DNA of 64,000 nucleotides from Rahnella aquatilis CIP 78.65 = ATCC 33071 (lineage in GTDB: Bacteria > Pseudomonadota > Gammaproteobacteria > Enterobacterales > Enterobacteriaceae). A program made the translations under genes and the position numbers. Positions 30,196-38,844 of this stretch are shown here, one piece after another. Under the pieces are notes generated by a model. It saw only the letters and a program-made list of their open reading frames with translations. It had not been told where the DNA came from and did not search any database. Within the stretch, counting starts at the first letter, position 1; the number at the start of each line of letters is the position of its first letter. Location: NCBI RefSeq assembly GCF_000241955.1, contig NC_016818.1, positions 2,294,001 to 2,358,000 of the forward strand. The letters run 5' to 3'.

Positions 30196-31398
30196 TCAGC
30201 TTTTACGGCTGTACAGACGCAGCAAAAGTGCCGCACCTGCCGCAATCGTTGCCAGCGCTACCACACCTGTCCAGCCACCGGTTGCCAGCGCTTTACTGCC
30301 CAGCGCCGCACCGGCTGACATGCCGATAAAGACGACGGTGAACAGCAGGGCGTTCAGACGACCACGGGCCGCCGGTTCAAGACCATAAACCAGCGTCTGA
30401 TGTGCTACCAGCGTAGCCTGAATACCTAAGTCAAAACCGATGGCGCTCAGTACAATCAGCGCCAGCTGAGCGTGCGGTGACAACAGCGGTAACAGGAACA
30501 TCGCCGCAAAAGAAATCATCACCAGCGCTGATCCTATCTGAGTCACACGCGCCGGACCTTTCTTATCAGCTAACGCACCGGCCAGCGGTGCCGCCAGTGC
30601 ACCGGCTGCCCCCGCCAGACCAAATGCCCCGGCTACCGCGCTGCCCAGATGAAACTGCTCGTTGAGCATAATCGCCAGCGTTGACCAGAAGGCGCTGAAC
30701 GCCACGGACAGTAAACCCTGAGCCAGCGCCGCATGACGCAGCGTCTTATAGTTTTTCCACAGGCCAAACATCGAATGCAGCAGGCTGGCATAGCTGATGC
30801 GTGTGTCCGGTGTGAAACGCGGCAGAACGCGCCACAACGCCACGCCAATCAGCGCGACGCTCAGCGCCGCCAGCTGATACATCACCCGCCAGCCAAAATA
30901 CCCGGCCACAAAGCCACTGAGTACGCGGGAAAGTAAAATCCCGACCAGAAGCCCGGTCATCACGGTGCCCACCGTTTTCCCCCGTTGCGCGGCTGGGGCA
31001 AGATGCGCCGAGGCGGGCACGATATCCTGCGCCATGGTTGCGCCGATACCGGTGATCAGGCTGGCGACCAGCAAGCCGTGAATACCCGGTACAAAACCAC
31101 ACAGCAGTAACGCAGCGGCCAGCAAAATGCTTTTCAGCAGGATAATGGTGCGGCGGTCATGGCGATCGCCCAGCGGAATGAGAAACAAGATCCCCAATGC
31201 ATAACCGGCCTGAGTGAGCGTCGGGATCAGACCAACGGACGTGGTGCTGGCTTGCAGATTACCGCCCATAATGCCGAGCATCGGCTGACTGTAATAAATC
31301 GAGGCGACGCTTAACCCCGCACCGGCGGCCAGTGTAAAAATGATTTTGCCCGACAGGGCGGATCCCTCAACTTTGGACGTGCTGGTAAGTTCTGACAT
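30196..31398 (-). CDS. MFS transporter, drug/sugar efflux type
   Basis: 400 residues from MSELTSTSKVEGS with an AGGGG ribosome site; a longer upstream frame runs into the divergent regulator and is unlikely. Twelve hydrophobic segments are visible. The loop 2-3 motif of the family is LIPLGDRHDRRTIIL and a GAxxGR-like end is PAARGRLNALLF. It resembles the YnfM/AraJ-like arm of drug:H+ antiporter transporters. The substrate is unknown. A LysR regulator is divergently encoded 112 bases away and probably controls it. Confidence 0.85.
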   Translation of the reverse strand: MSELTSTSKVEGSALSGKIIFTLAAGAGLSVASIYYSQPMLGIMGGNLQASTTSVGLIPTLTQAGYALGILFLIPLGDRHDRRTIILLKSILLAAALLLCGFVPGIHGLLVASLITGIGATMAQDIVPASAHLAPAAQRGKTVGTVMTGLLVGILLSRVLSGFVAGYFGWRVMYQLAALSVALIGVALWRVLPRFTPDTRISYASLLHSMFGLWKNYKTLRHAALAQGLLSVAFSAFWSTLAIMLNEQFHLGSAVAGAFGLAGAAGALAAPLAGALADKKGPARVTQIGSALVMISFAAMFLLPLLSPHAQLALIVLSAIGFDLGIQATLVAHQTLVYGLEPAARGRLNALLFTVVFIGMSAGAALGSKALATGGWTGVVALATIAAGAALLLRLYSRKS

Positions 31399-31510
31399 AA
31401 CGTGACCCCTGAATGATAAGTTTGTCGCTGCAAGTGCGTGAATGCATTCTTCACCTGAATGGTTATAAGTGGTAGCCTGCATAAAGGTAAAACTGTTATA
31501 CGTGAGGCGT

Positions 31511-32446
31511 ATGAACACACCCGTCACCAGCGGTATTGACCGCATCGACCTGATGCAAACCTTTGTGCGTATTGTGGAAAGCGGCAGTTTGTCTGCGGCT
31601 GCGGCGCAACTGAGCACCAGCCAGCCGACCGTCAGCCGCCGTTTGCAGTCACTCGAGCGCCTGCTGGGTGCGAAACTTATTCTGCGCACCACCCACGCGA
31701 TGAAGCTGACCGACGACGGCCAGCGGTGTTATGAGCAGGCAAAATTATTGCTCGAACGCTGGGTCTCGCTGGAAGATCAGCTAAGCGGTGCAGGTGATGA
31801 ACCGGTGGGGATCCTGCGGGTGCGTGCGCCGCATGCGTTCGGGCAGGACCAGCTGATCGCGCCGCTGACCCGTTATTTGCAGCGCTATCCGAATCTCTCC
31901 GTGGACTGGATGCTCAATGACCGCACGCCGGACTTCATTTCCGAAGATATCGACTGCGCCATTCAGGTGGGCAATGTTGCCGATCCGTCGCTGGTCGCCA
32001 TCTTGCTGGCCGAGGTGCCGCGTATTGTGGTGGCGACGCCGCAACTGTTGCAACGGCATCCGGTTAGCCAGGTCAGCGAGCTGTCGCAATTACCGTGGAT
32101 TTCTTTCAGCACGTATTACCGCAACGAATTCACGCTTAAACATGACAATGACGGCAGAATGGAAAGTTGCAGCATCGCGCCGCGTATGGCGACTGACAGT
32201 TTATACGCCATGCGTAAGGCCGCGTTGTCGGGATTAGGAGCGGGCATTGTGTCCGCGTGGATTGTCAAAGAAGACATCGCCGAAGGGCGTTTGCAGCGCG
32301 TATTACCCGGCTGGAACGCCTTGCCGCTGCCGGTTTATCTGGTCTATCCGTATTCCAGTTATTATCCGGCGCGTTTGCGAAAATTTCTCGAAATGATGCG
32401 CAGCGTGATGCCTGAACTGGCCGAAATGCAGGCACCTGGCGGGTAG
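31511..32446 (+). CDS. LysR-family transcriptional regulator
   Basis: 311 residues starting at MNTPVTSG, with GTGAGG at 31502-31507 as ribosome site. The N-terminal winged helix-turn-helix (LSAAAAQLSTSQPTVSRRLQ) is followed by a LysR substrate-binding domain. It belongs to the group with the DxxxRxG-lacking, CrgA/PecT-like effector domain. The divergent MFS gene is the likely target. Part of its own promoter lies inside the intergenic 112 bases. Effector unknown. Confidence 0.88.
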   Translation: MNTPVTSGIDRIDLMQTFVRIVESGSLSAAAAQLSTSQPTVSRRLQSLERLLGAKLILRTTHAMKLTDDGQRCYEQAKLLLERWVSLEDQLSGAGDEPVGILRVRAPHAFGQDQLIAPLTRYLQRYPNLSVDWMLNDRTPDFISEDIDCAIQVGNVADPSLVAILLAEVPRIVVATPQLLQRHPVSQVSELSQLPWISFSTYYRNEFTLKHDNDGRMESCSIAPRMATDSLYAMRKAALSGLGAGIVSAWIVKEDIAEGRLQRVLPGWNALPLPVYLVYPYSSYYPARLRKFLEMMRSVMPELAEMQAPGG

Positions 32447-32525
32447 AAACACCTGACTCTATCGCGAAACTCAGAGACTTAACGCTAAACTTAAAACAGA
32501 TAACGAAGAAAAAGCGAGGAACGTC

Positions 32526-33509
32526 GTGGAAGTCATTAAGGGAAAAGAACTACAGGTTTCAGATGCCGTTTATGCTTTCCAGATGGACGGACAGGGTGGC
32601 GTGAACGACATCAGTCCGCACTGTGTCGCCAGTGAAGATAAACCCTGCTGGCTGCATCTCGATTACACGCTTCCCGCCAGCGAAGAGTGGATCAACAGCA
32701 CGCCGGTGCTGCCGGATACCGTGCGCGAGGCGCTGGCCGGTGACAGCGTCCGTCCGAAAGTTATGCGTGTTGGTGAGGGCACGCTGATCACCTTGCGCAG
32801 CATCAATCTTAATGCTGATGCGCGGCCCGATCAGCTGGTCACCATTCGCGTCTATCTCACTGATAAAATGATTGTTTCCACACGGCACCGGAAAGTATTT
32901 TCCATGGAAGAGATGATCGGGGATATGAAACAAGGCAGCGGGCCGAAGAATACCGGACGCTGGCTGGTGGAAATTTGCGATGCGCTGACCGATCACACCA
33001 GTAGTTTCATCGAAGACCTGCACGATAAAATTATCGATATTGAAGATGATTTGATGGAGCAGCAGGTGCCGGAGCGGGGCGCGATGGCGTTGCTGCGCAA
33101 ACAGCTTATCGTTTTACGCCGCTATATGGCGCCGCAGCGTGATGTGTTCTCGCGCCTCGCCAGCGAACGCCTGCCGTGGATGAATGACGATGACCGCCGT
33201 CTGATGCAGGAAATTTCTGATCGTTTAGGGCGCGGGCTGGACGATCTGGATGCCAGCATTGCGCGTACTGCCGTGCTCTCCGATGAAATCAGTTCACTGA
33301 TGGCTGATTCACTGAACCGCCGCACTTACACCATGTCGCTGCTGGCGATGGTCTTTCTGCCTGCGACCTTCCTGACCGGTCTGTTTGGTGTCAATCTGGG
33401 GGGTATTCCTGGCAATGCGTCGCCGTTTGGTTTCGCGATTTTCTGTGCCTGTCTGGTGGCGCTGGGCGGTGGTGTCGCGCTGTGGATGAAGAAAAGCCGT
33501 TGGTTGTAG
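32526..33509 (+). CDS. zntB: zinc transporter ZntB
   Basis: 327 residues, the same length as E. coli ZntB, with a GTG start (MEVIKGKEL) preceded by GAGGAA. It is a CorA-family protein: a long cytoplasmic domain ([18 protein letters not shown]), two C-terminal membrane helices, and GVN in [11 protein letters not shown] in place of the GMN selectivity motif of CorA, as in other ZntB proteins. It moves zinc across the inner membrane; import driven by protons is the current view. zntB lies close to ttcA as in E. coli. Confidence 0.95.
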   Translation: MEVIKGKELQVSDAVYAFQMDGQGGVNDISPHCVASEDKPCWLHLDYTLPASEEWINSTPVLPDTVREALAGDSVRPKVMRVGEGTLITLRSINLNADARPDQLVTIRVYLTDKMIVSTRHRKVFSMEEMIGDMKQGSGPKNTGRWLVEICDALTDHTSSFIEDLHDKIIDIEDDLMEQQVPERGAMALLRKQLIVLRRYMAPQRDVFSRLASERLPWMNDDDRRLMQEISDRLGRGLDDLDASIARTAVLSDEISSLMADSLNRRTYTMSLLAMVFLPATFLTGLFGVNLGGIPGNASPFGFAIFCACLVALGGGVALWMKKSRWL

Positions 33510-33532
33510 AACCATTAACTTACTGAAAAACA

Positions 33533-33560
33533 GCAAAAAAAAGCCGGTCATAAGACCGGC
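33533..33560 (-). terminator. stem-loop after zntB
   Basis: GCCGGTC pairs with GACCGGC across ATAA. The A-run lies upstream on the plus strand, so it has a proper T-tract only on the minus strand, where no gene is near. It may still stabilise the zntB 3' end. Confidence 0.45.
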
Positions 33561-33792
33561 GTCGTTCGAATTAAATTGTGCTATGCATTAATTCTAAAAA
33601 TTTGGAAATAAGACAATATGGAGCACAACGCCCATCGCTTGACGTTGCATTCACCTGCGGAATAGATACTGCACCGATTCAGCCATTCTAATGTTGATTT
33701 CGCTCAATCTTTTTTAAGGTTTCTCCCCTGCGGAAGGCCTGTACAGGCATTTTTGCTTGCCTGTCTTATTTTCGACATAACAGGAGATCGCT

Positions 33793-34470
33793 TTGCATAA
33801 CCGGGAAATGATTCATCAGGCGTATGAAAATACGACCGTTAAAACATCCGATATCTGGAATACTCACCGCGACACGGGCGAAATCCGCGCCGAACCTTTT
33901 TATCACCCGACGCGGCTGGCCATTACCAGCGGTAATCGCGCAGGGCCCTCGATGGCGGGGCTGCTGGCAGACTTAGCCACGGCTGCGCAGGGGGATCCGC
34001 TGGCCGATGTGGCGCGGGTTAACGGAATGCATTTCACCTTTTTCGCCATCACGCAGGCGCTGTATGAAAAACCAGAAGACGCGAAAGGTCTCGCGGATCT
34101 GATCAGCATCTTCGAACAATATTGCCGGGGCCATGTTATGCAGATCAGCGATCTGCGGCTGGTGGCTTTACCGGATCAACTTCTGCTGGCTGGATTTCCG
34201 GACGCGGAAAGTTTGCGGGTGAGGCAGGCGCTGGTGGAACATCTGCTGAATACGCCGTGGGCAGCGAAGATCAGAGAGCGATTTCCTGACACGGAAATCC
34301 CGCAAGTCTTCTGGCACAGCACCTTGCTGCGTTACAGCGCGCAATATCTGCCTGAATCGCTGCGTGTCTGGTTCCATGAAAACCAGCAGAAAGACTTTGG
34401 CTCGCTGAGTTTGCCGGTGAAACTGGTCATGACGAATTACAACTGGACTGAGACGTTCACATTAGCCTGA
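33793..34470 (+). CDS. unidentified protein with two H-x-T motifs (2H phosphoesterase-like)
   Basis: 225 residues from a TTG at 33793, which has AGGAGA at a good distance; an ATG at 33808 is the alternative. No signal peptide or membrane segment. Two motifs about 95 residues apart stand out: HFTFFAIT (His80-Phe-Thr82) and FWHSTLLRY (His175-Ser-Thr177). Paired H-x-T/S motifs mark the 2H phosphoesterase superfamily (RNA ligase-like and cyclic phosphodiesterase enzymes). The fold is inferred from these motifs only. It stands alone between zntB and ttcA with a terminator after it. Confidence 0.6.
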   Translation: MHNREMIHQAYENTTVKTSDIWNTHRDTGEIRAEPFYHPTRLAITSGNRAGPSMAGLLADLATAAQGDPLADVARVNGMHFTFFAITQALYEKPEDAKGLADLISIFEQYCRGHVMQISDLRLVALPDQLLLAGFPDAESLRVRQALVEHLLNTPWAAKIRERFPDTEIPQVFWHSTLLRYSAQYLPESLRVWFHENQQKDFGSLSLPVKLVMTNYNWTETFTLA

Positions 34471-34473
34471 GAA

Positions 34474-34498
34474 ACAAAAAGCCCGCATTGCGCGGGCT
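34474..34498. terminator. bidirectional terminator between the 2H-like gene and ttcA
   Basis: AGCCCGC (34480-34486) pairs with GCGGGCT (34492-34498); five A precede it, giving a T-tract for the minus-strand ttcA. Confidence 0.8.
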
Positions 34499-34529
34499 AT
34501 AAGATTCACAACGAACGCGGCGCCGGAGA

Positions 34530-35465
34530 CTATTTAATTTCCAGCACCTTCAGTCGTTCAACCGGCGCCGCCAATTCATCTTCTTCCGGCTGCCAGCCAG
34601 CAGGCTGCAGCGGAATATCTTCACGGTCAAACGCCAGATCTCCACCGTCGACTACGGCGTCGCCATGACGGATTCCTTTAAAATCGAACAGACTCATGTC
34701 GTTCAGATGTGAAGGCACCACATTTTGCATGGCGCTGAACATGGTTTCGATTCGACCCGGGTATTTTTTATCCCAGTCTTTCAGCATGTCGCCGATGACC
34801 TGACGTTGCAGGTTCGGCTGCGAACCGCAAAGGTTACACGGGATAATCGGATATTCGCGTGCAATCGCAAAACGTTCGATATCTTTCTCGCGGCAGTACG
34901 CCAGCGGACGGATCACGATGTGTTTACCGTCGTCGCTCATCAGTTTTGGTGGCATCCCTTTCAGCTTGCCGCCGTAGAACATATTGAGGAACAGCGTCTG
35001 CAAAATATCATCGCGGTGATGGCCGAGGGCAATCTTGGTACAACCCAGTTCTGTCGCGGTGCGGTACAAAATGCCGCGGCGCAGACGTGAACAGAGTGAA
35101 CAGGTGGTTTTGCCTTCCGGAATTTTATCCTTAACGATGGAATAGGTATCTTCGGTGACAATCTTGTATTCCACACCCAGCGTTTCTAAATACTCAGGCA
35201 GGATGTGCGCCGGGAAACCCGGTTGTTTCTGGTCAAGATTGACCGCCACCAGTGAGAAATTCACCGGCGCGCTTTGCTGCAGATTGCGCAAAATTTCCAG
35301 CATGGTGTAGCTGTCTTTCCCGCCGGAGAGGCACACCATAATGCGATCACCTTCTTCGATCATACCGAAGTCAGCAATCGCTTTCCCTACGTCCCGACGC
35401 AGACGCTTTTGCAATTTATTGAGGTTGTACTGATCTTTTTTATTAACTGGTTGATTATCTGACAT
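34530..35465 (-). CDS. ttcA: tRNA 2-thiocytidine synthetase TtcA
   Basis: 311 residues, the same length as E. coli TtcA. The PP-loop SGGKDS is at residues 47-52. Two CxxC motifs, CSLC (Cys122/Cys125) and CNLC near residue 213, hold the iron-sulfur cluster. The enzyme adds sulfur to cytidine 32 of certain tRNAs. In E. coli K-12 this gene is where the Rac prophage sits; here the gene is intact but an integrase remnant overlaps its 5' end. Confidence 0.97.
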   Translation of the reverse strand: MSDNQPVNKKDQYNLNKLQKRLRRDVGKAIADFGMIEEGDRIMVCLSGGKDSYTMLEILRNLQQSAPVNFSLVAVNLDQKQPGFPAHILPEYLETLGVEYKIVTEDTYSIVKDKIPEGKTTCSLCSRLRRGILYRTATELGCTKIALGHHRDDILQTLFLNMFYGGKLKGMPPKLMSDDGKHIVIRPLAYCREKDIERFAIAREYPIIPCNLCGSQPNLQRQVIGDMLKDWDKKYPGRIETMFSAMQNVVPSHLNDMSLFDFKGIRHGDAVVDGGDLAFDREDIPLQPAGWQPEEDELAAPVERLKVLEIK

Positions 35466-35741
35466 TTATTAATAACTCTAACTCAAAAAGGGGCACCAGA
35501 GGGGCATGGCGATCATTGTGCGAGTTTAGCATCTCTATCTGCTCGCTGTTCATGTCTTCCATCCAGGCGCCGTAAATTTCGTAAACCATCCGGGCATTTT
35601 CATGCCCCATCTGGTTCACGATGAATGATGGGGTTGCGCCAGCGGATAATAACCAGCAGGCGTAAGTGTGGCGCGTATAATACGGATTACGCCGTGAAAT
35701 GTCAGCGTTTAACGCATCAGGAGCCGTTTCCTTAGAATCCC
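35454..35741 (-). pseudogene. tyrosine recombinase (Rac-type integrase), C-terminal remnant
   Basis: The minus strand reads RRNPYYTRHTYACWLLSAG, then FIVNQMGHENARMVYEIYG and AWMEDMNSEQIEML, ending inside the first codons of ttcA. RHTYACW, GHENA and VYEIYG carry the catalytic Arg, His and Tyr of the family and closely resemble the end of Rac IntR-like integrases. Upstream, an in-frame TGA near 35744 and loss of similarity show that the gene is truncated to about 95 codons. It marks a former integration at the ttcA attachment site. Confidence 0.8.
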
Positions 35742-35921
35742 TTCACTCCTTCAATACTCGTATAAATGCAGTTTAGATTTTGGGGCCGTTGTTGGTCGTG
35801 CCGTTCCGTATCTGGGTTACGCTCAGGCTGTCATAATGATGACTCTTGTGTCGAAAGACACTCGCAATAAATACAACCTTATCGCCAGACCTGAGCACCG
35901 TATAGCGTGGACGTACTTCTG

Positions 35922-36236
35922 ATGGCAATTGATGAAAATGAAATTCTCGCGTATATCACTGAAAATTATAGTGACCGGAAAAAGCCAGCTAGCAAAGACT
36001 GGACTTTTAGAGAACATTTTTATTTTGTACCTGAAGAACTAGAAGAGATGCTTTTAGACTTGTTCACCCGATACCACATCAAGTATGACAATTTTAATAT
36101 TGATGATTATTTCATGCCTGAGTTTGCCTGGTGGCAGTTTAAGCTCAGGAAAGAATGGCGCGACCGCAAGTTTAAGCCGCTTACGGTGGACATGATCATT
36201 GAGTCTGCCAGGGCTGGCAGATGGCTTTACGATTAA
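35922..36236 (+). CDS. DUF1493-like small protein
   Basis: 104 residues from the ATG at 35922 (MAIDENEILAYITENY); a GTG 15 bases upstream is possible. It is acidic, soluble and AT-rich, and ends in LTVDMIIESARAGRWLYD, which matches the ending typical of DUF1493 proteins, a family found with acyl-carrier-like genes and in accessory islands of enterobacteria. Function unknown. A clean terminator follows, so it is a stand-alone gene in the ttcA island. Confidence 0.65.
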   Translation: MAIDENEILAYITENYSDRKKPASKDWTFREHFYFVPEELEEMLLDLFTRYHIKYDNFNIDDYFMPEFAWWQFKLRKEWRDRKFKPLTVDMIIESARAGRWLYD

Positions 36237-36255
36237 GGGGCGCAACGCCCCTTTT
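36237..36255 (+). terminator. terminator of the DUF1493-like gene
   Basis: GGGGCG pairs with CGCCCC across CAA, followed by TTTT, directly after the stop codon. Confidence 0.85.
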
Positions 36256-36261
36256 GTAGTT

Positions 36262-36348
36262 ACGCGGTTTGGCGGTCGTTCCACGGATCAGCAAAAATAA
36301 TGTTGCCGTCGTTATTTACGAATGAATAAAAGTTCAGATTTTTAGAGA
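36262..36348 (-). pseudogene. short unidentified gene tail
   Basis: The minus strand reads ISKNLNFYSFVNNDGN, then IIFADPWNDRQTA and a stop, with an in-frame stop just upstream. About 29 codons remain, no start. It looks like the end of a former island gene; family not recognised. Confidence 0.3.
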
Positions 36349-37017
36349 TTTAGTATTGGTGAGTTGCCATGATTTCAAAGCTCGTTTTTAGGGGCAAAAT
36401 AAAGGGCTGTGGTAGATCAGGGAGTCGGGTTTTTCTTCAACTAATTAAAAAACAAGATAATTATAGTAAAATCAGAGGATTAGGAATCGGCATGCTGTTT
36501 GTTGAGGTTGTATTACGCTTTTTTATTAACTAATTGACTATATGACATTTTTTGATGTTCGATTCGCCTGGTGGCGCTGCAGGAAAAACATGCAACGCGA
36601 GTTTCTTGTTCAGCATACCGGTGGGTCGCTTTCATGCTCCAGGTGCCGATGGTAAAAGGCGGGTGTGTTCCCGCCGTCAGCATCCGGCATGCATATGTGT
36701 CATTCTGTTACCCTGCTTTGATATCCCTCCATTCCTGTCCACCTCACCGGATTGATATGTTCTGGGGGTTAATCCTGGAAAAGCCCCAGCATCATTCACA
36801 CGCCTGAAACACGCAGGATGATCAATTGATGTTTTAAAACTCAATGCGGTCAGAACACCTACACCAGAGACTGATTGTAACATCTGACAGACAGGATCTT
36901 TTCGGGCAATTTTTCCAGCATGTCGTTAAACTTTTCTATTTGACCGGAAAGAATCGGCCGTGTGTTCCGGTTGTTATGATCAGGGACTACAAAAGAAAAT
37001 GAAAAAATGATATAAGT
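36349..37017. other. AT-rich stretch without an intact gene
   Basis: Apart from the transposase remnant at 36677-36883, I see no gene. Short plus-strand frames near 36552-36807 have no recognisable product. Composition changes sharply around the remnant (higher GC) and back to AT-rich on both sides, as expected of a mosaic of inserted pieces. Confidence 0.5.
36677..36883 (-). pseudogene. IS110-family transposase C-terminal remnant
   Basis: The minus strand reads LQSVSGVGVLTALSFKTSID, then GLTPRTYQSGEVDRNGGISK and QGNRMT. This is the Transposase_20 domain of an IS110/IS1111-type transposase (helix-hairpin-helix GVG and the serine-containing QSGE motif). About 65 codons remain. It is a different subgroup from the IS110 element at 3967-5501. 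Confidence 0.8.
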
Positions 37018-37050
37018 ATGGATGTTTATGATTTTTATGGGGTATTGAGC

Positions 37051-37959
37051 ATGAATGAGAGTGAAATTTCTTTTGCATACAACTATTATCTCCAACGCGA
37101 AGCAGATCCCCAGGGGATGTCTATTTATAAGGGATCTTCTAATTCGCTGAAAGATCTGGAGTATGATTTATTCAATTCGGAAGAGTACAAAAAAAATAAA
37201 AACATATTAATGTACCCTCGAGTTGAGATAGGTAGGAAAATTTGCATTTTACCCGAGGCGAAAATTATTTTTGTACCAATAGCTAAAAATGCACACACAT
37301 CGATAACGGAGGCATTTTTAAGTTTCAGGGGAATCGATTGGAAAGAACTGCCAATTAAAGACAATCAGATTCTGAAATGTGGTGATGAAGAGCATAAGTT
37401 TCATGCAGCCATTGAAGAGAATGATACTGGGATTTTAATAAAAGACTTGCCACCTCGTGTCATTCATGAAGCTTTGAGTTCGCCTGAATATCTGCGTGTT
37501 GCTGTAGTAAGAGATCCATTTAAACGTCTCATAAGTGCTTATAATCACTTGGTAGTTCAATCGGTTAGAGATGAAATAATAAGAAGGAATACGAAATTAA
37601 TATGGAATTTTTTCGAAAGAGGATTGAGTGAGGAAATTAACTTTATTGAACTTATGAAATATATTTCTTGTGTTCCAAATCATGAGATAGATTTGCATTT
37701 TGCGCCTCAGCATACGTTCATAAGTAACTTTAATATTAATAAATTCATACCCATAGAGAAATTAAATATTTTGGAGGAGCTAATTGAAAACAGGTCTGGT
37801 AAACCATTCAAAATAAAGCATATGAATACCCATTCTGCATCCTTAAAACCAGAAAATGTTGCTGTGAACGATGATACGAGAAGATTCATTAATGATAGAT
37901 ATTGGATGGATGTTAAGCTTTATCAGGATGCAGTTACGGAATCTTCAAAAAAAGAATAG
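37051..37959 (+). CDS. DUF4214-like plus sulfotransferase-family protein
   Basis: 302 residues from the ATG at 37051, preferred because GGGG lies 8 bases upstream; an in-frame ATG at 37018 lacks a ribosome site. The first ~50 residues (AYNYYLQREADPQGMSIY, LFNSEEYKKN) match the DUF4214 pattern found on secreted or glycan-related proteins. The rest is a Sulfotransfer_2-type domain. FVPIAKNAHTS is the loop that binds the 5'-phosphosulfate of PAPS, and VRDPFKRLISAY is the 3'-phosphate-binding motif. It probably transfers sulfate to a glycan or surface molecule. It is strongly AT-rich, stands alone in the ttcA island, and has no signal peptide. The acceptor is unknown. Confidence 0.75.
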   Translation: MNESEISFAYNYYLQREADPQGMSIYKGSSNSLKDLEYDLFNSEEYKKNKNILMYPRVEIGRKICILPEAKIIFVPIAKNAHTSITEAFLSFRGIDWKELPIKDNQILKCGDEEHKFHAAIEENDTGILIKDLPPRVIHEALSSPEYLRVAVVRDPFKRLISAYNHLVVQSVRDEIIRRNTKLIWNFFERGLSEEINFIELMKYISCVPNHEIDLHFAPQHTFISNFNINKFIPIEKLNILEELIENRSGKPFKIKHMNTHSASLKPENVAVNDDTRRFINDRYWMDVKLYQDAVTESSKKE

Positions 37960-37992
37960 AGATTCAAAGAAACAAGCAGCATGCACTTTGTT

Positions 37993-38010
37993 TGGGTGCG
38001 CACGCACCCA
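37993..38010. terminator. perfect short palindrome after the sulfotransferase gene
   Basis: TGGGTGCG pairs with CGCACCCA across CA, 33 bases after the stop. No T-tract follows. It may be a transcript end or mark the right edge of the island. Confidence 0.4.
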
Positions 38011-38195
38011 TCCATCCATCCCTGGACTCTCCTCCCTTCCAGATCACCCCCCCTAAGACTATTATTTAGATATTTTTAACACACCTGTTATGAAGGTACG
38101 GGGGCAAATACAGATGTTTCTCAATGAACAGGCTGAAATGCTAACTATGCTTACTGAACGCATTGTTAAATCAGAATCCCTTTCAGGAGAGAAGT

Positions 38196-38429
38196 ATGAA
38201 CAGGAAAAACCTTATTGCCGCCTCACTTGCCGCTGTATCCATTCTTTTTGTCGCAGGTTGCGCGTCTAATCAGGCGATTAAAACCACGGACGGAAAAACC
38301 ATCGTCACGGACGGTAAACCTCAGGTAGATGACGATACCGGTCTGGTGTCTTACAAAAATGCCGAGACGGGTAAAACCGAGCAGATTAACCGCGACCAGG
38401 TTAAAAATATGAGTGAACTGGATAACTGA
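38196..38429 (+). CDS. DUF903 (YgdI/YgdR-like) lipoprotein
   Basis: 77 residues from the ATG at 38196 with AGGAGA upstream. A lipoprotein signal peptide ends in the lipobox VAGC, so the mature protein is lipid-anchored at Cys22 or nearby. The small mature part has the SH3-like DUF903 pattern: TTDGKTIVTDGKPQVDDDTG then LVSYKNAETGKTEQINRDQV. It is like E. coli YgdI/YgdR. Function unknown. A paralogue follows 32 bases later, so they are a tandem pair. Confidence 0.88.
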   Translation: MNRKNLIAASLAAVSILFVAGCASNQAIKTTDGKTIVTDGKPQVDDDTGLVSYKNAETGKTEQINRDQVKNMSELDN

Positions 38430-38461
38430 TTTATCCGGAAATTATAATGAAGGAGAGAATG

Positions 38462-38704
38462 ATGAACAGGACTTTATTGAATCAAAAAATGCTTTTACCT
38501 TTAGCCGCTATCCTGTGTGTGGCAGCGCTGTCTGGCTGTACCCGCACGAGTTATGCTATTCAGACCAATGATGCGCGAACCATCATCAGCGACGGTAAAC
38601 CGAAAGAAGCGGATTCAGGTCTGCTGGAATATACCGACGCCAATGGTGTAAAACAGCAAATCAGCAAAAATGAAGTGAAACAGGTAACAGAACTTCCGAA
38701 GTAA
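38462..38704 (+). CDS. second DUF903 lipoprotein
   Basis: 80 residues from the ATG at 38462, which is 6 bases from AGGAG at 38451-38455; the adjacent ATG at 38459 is too close. A lipobox LSGC follows the signal peptide. The mature part (TNDARTIISDGKPKEADSG, LLEYTDANGVKQQISKNEV) is a diverged copy of the preceding protein. The two are probably co-transcribed and end at a strong terminator. Confidence 0.86.
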   Translation: MNRTLLNQKMLLPLAAILCVAALSGCTRTSYAIQTNDARTIISDGKPKEADSGLLEYTDANGVKQQISKNEVKQVTELPK

Positions 38705-38735
38705 ATCCGGTGCGTAATCTTTTTTGTTTGCTATT

Positions 38736-38765
38736 AAAACCCGCTGCTAAAGCGGGTTTTTTATG
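38736..38765 (+). terminator. terminator of the DUF903 pair
   Basis: AAAACCCGCT pairs with AGCGGGTTTT across GCTAA, with further T residues after. Confidence 0.92.
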
Positions 38766-38844
38766 ATCCGAACCCGGCGAGCTGTTTATCCACTTATGCT
38801 ATTTTCTCTTTTCTGAGAATTCTCCATAACCCGTGAAGGTGAGC

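Noticed and set aside
36552..36807. Two overlapping plus-strand frames of 67 and 78 codons
   Set aside because: They are antisense to, or flank, the IS110 remnant on the minus strand and show no domain.
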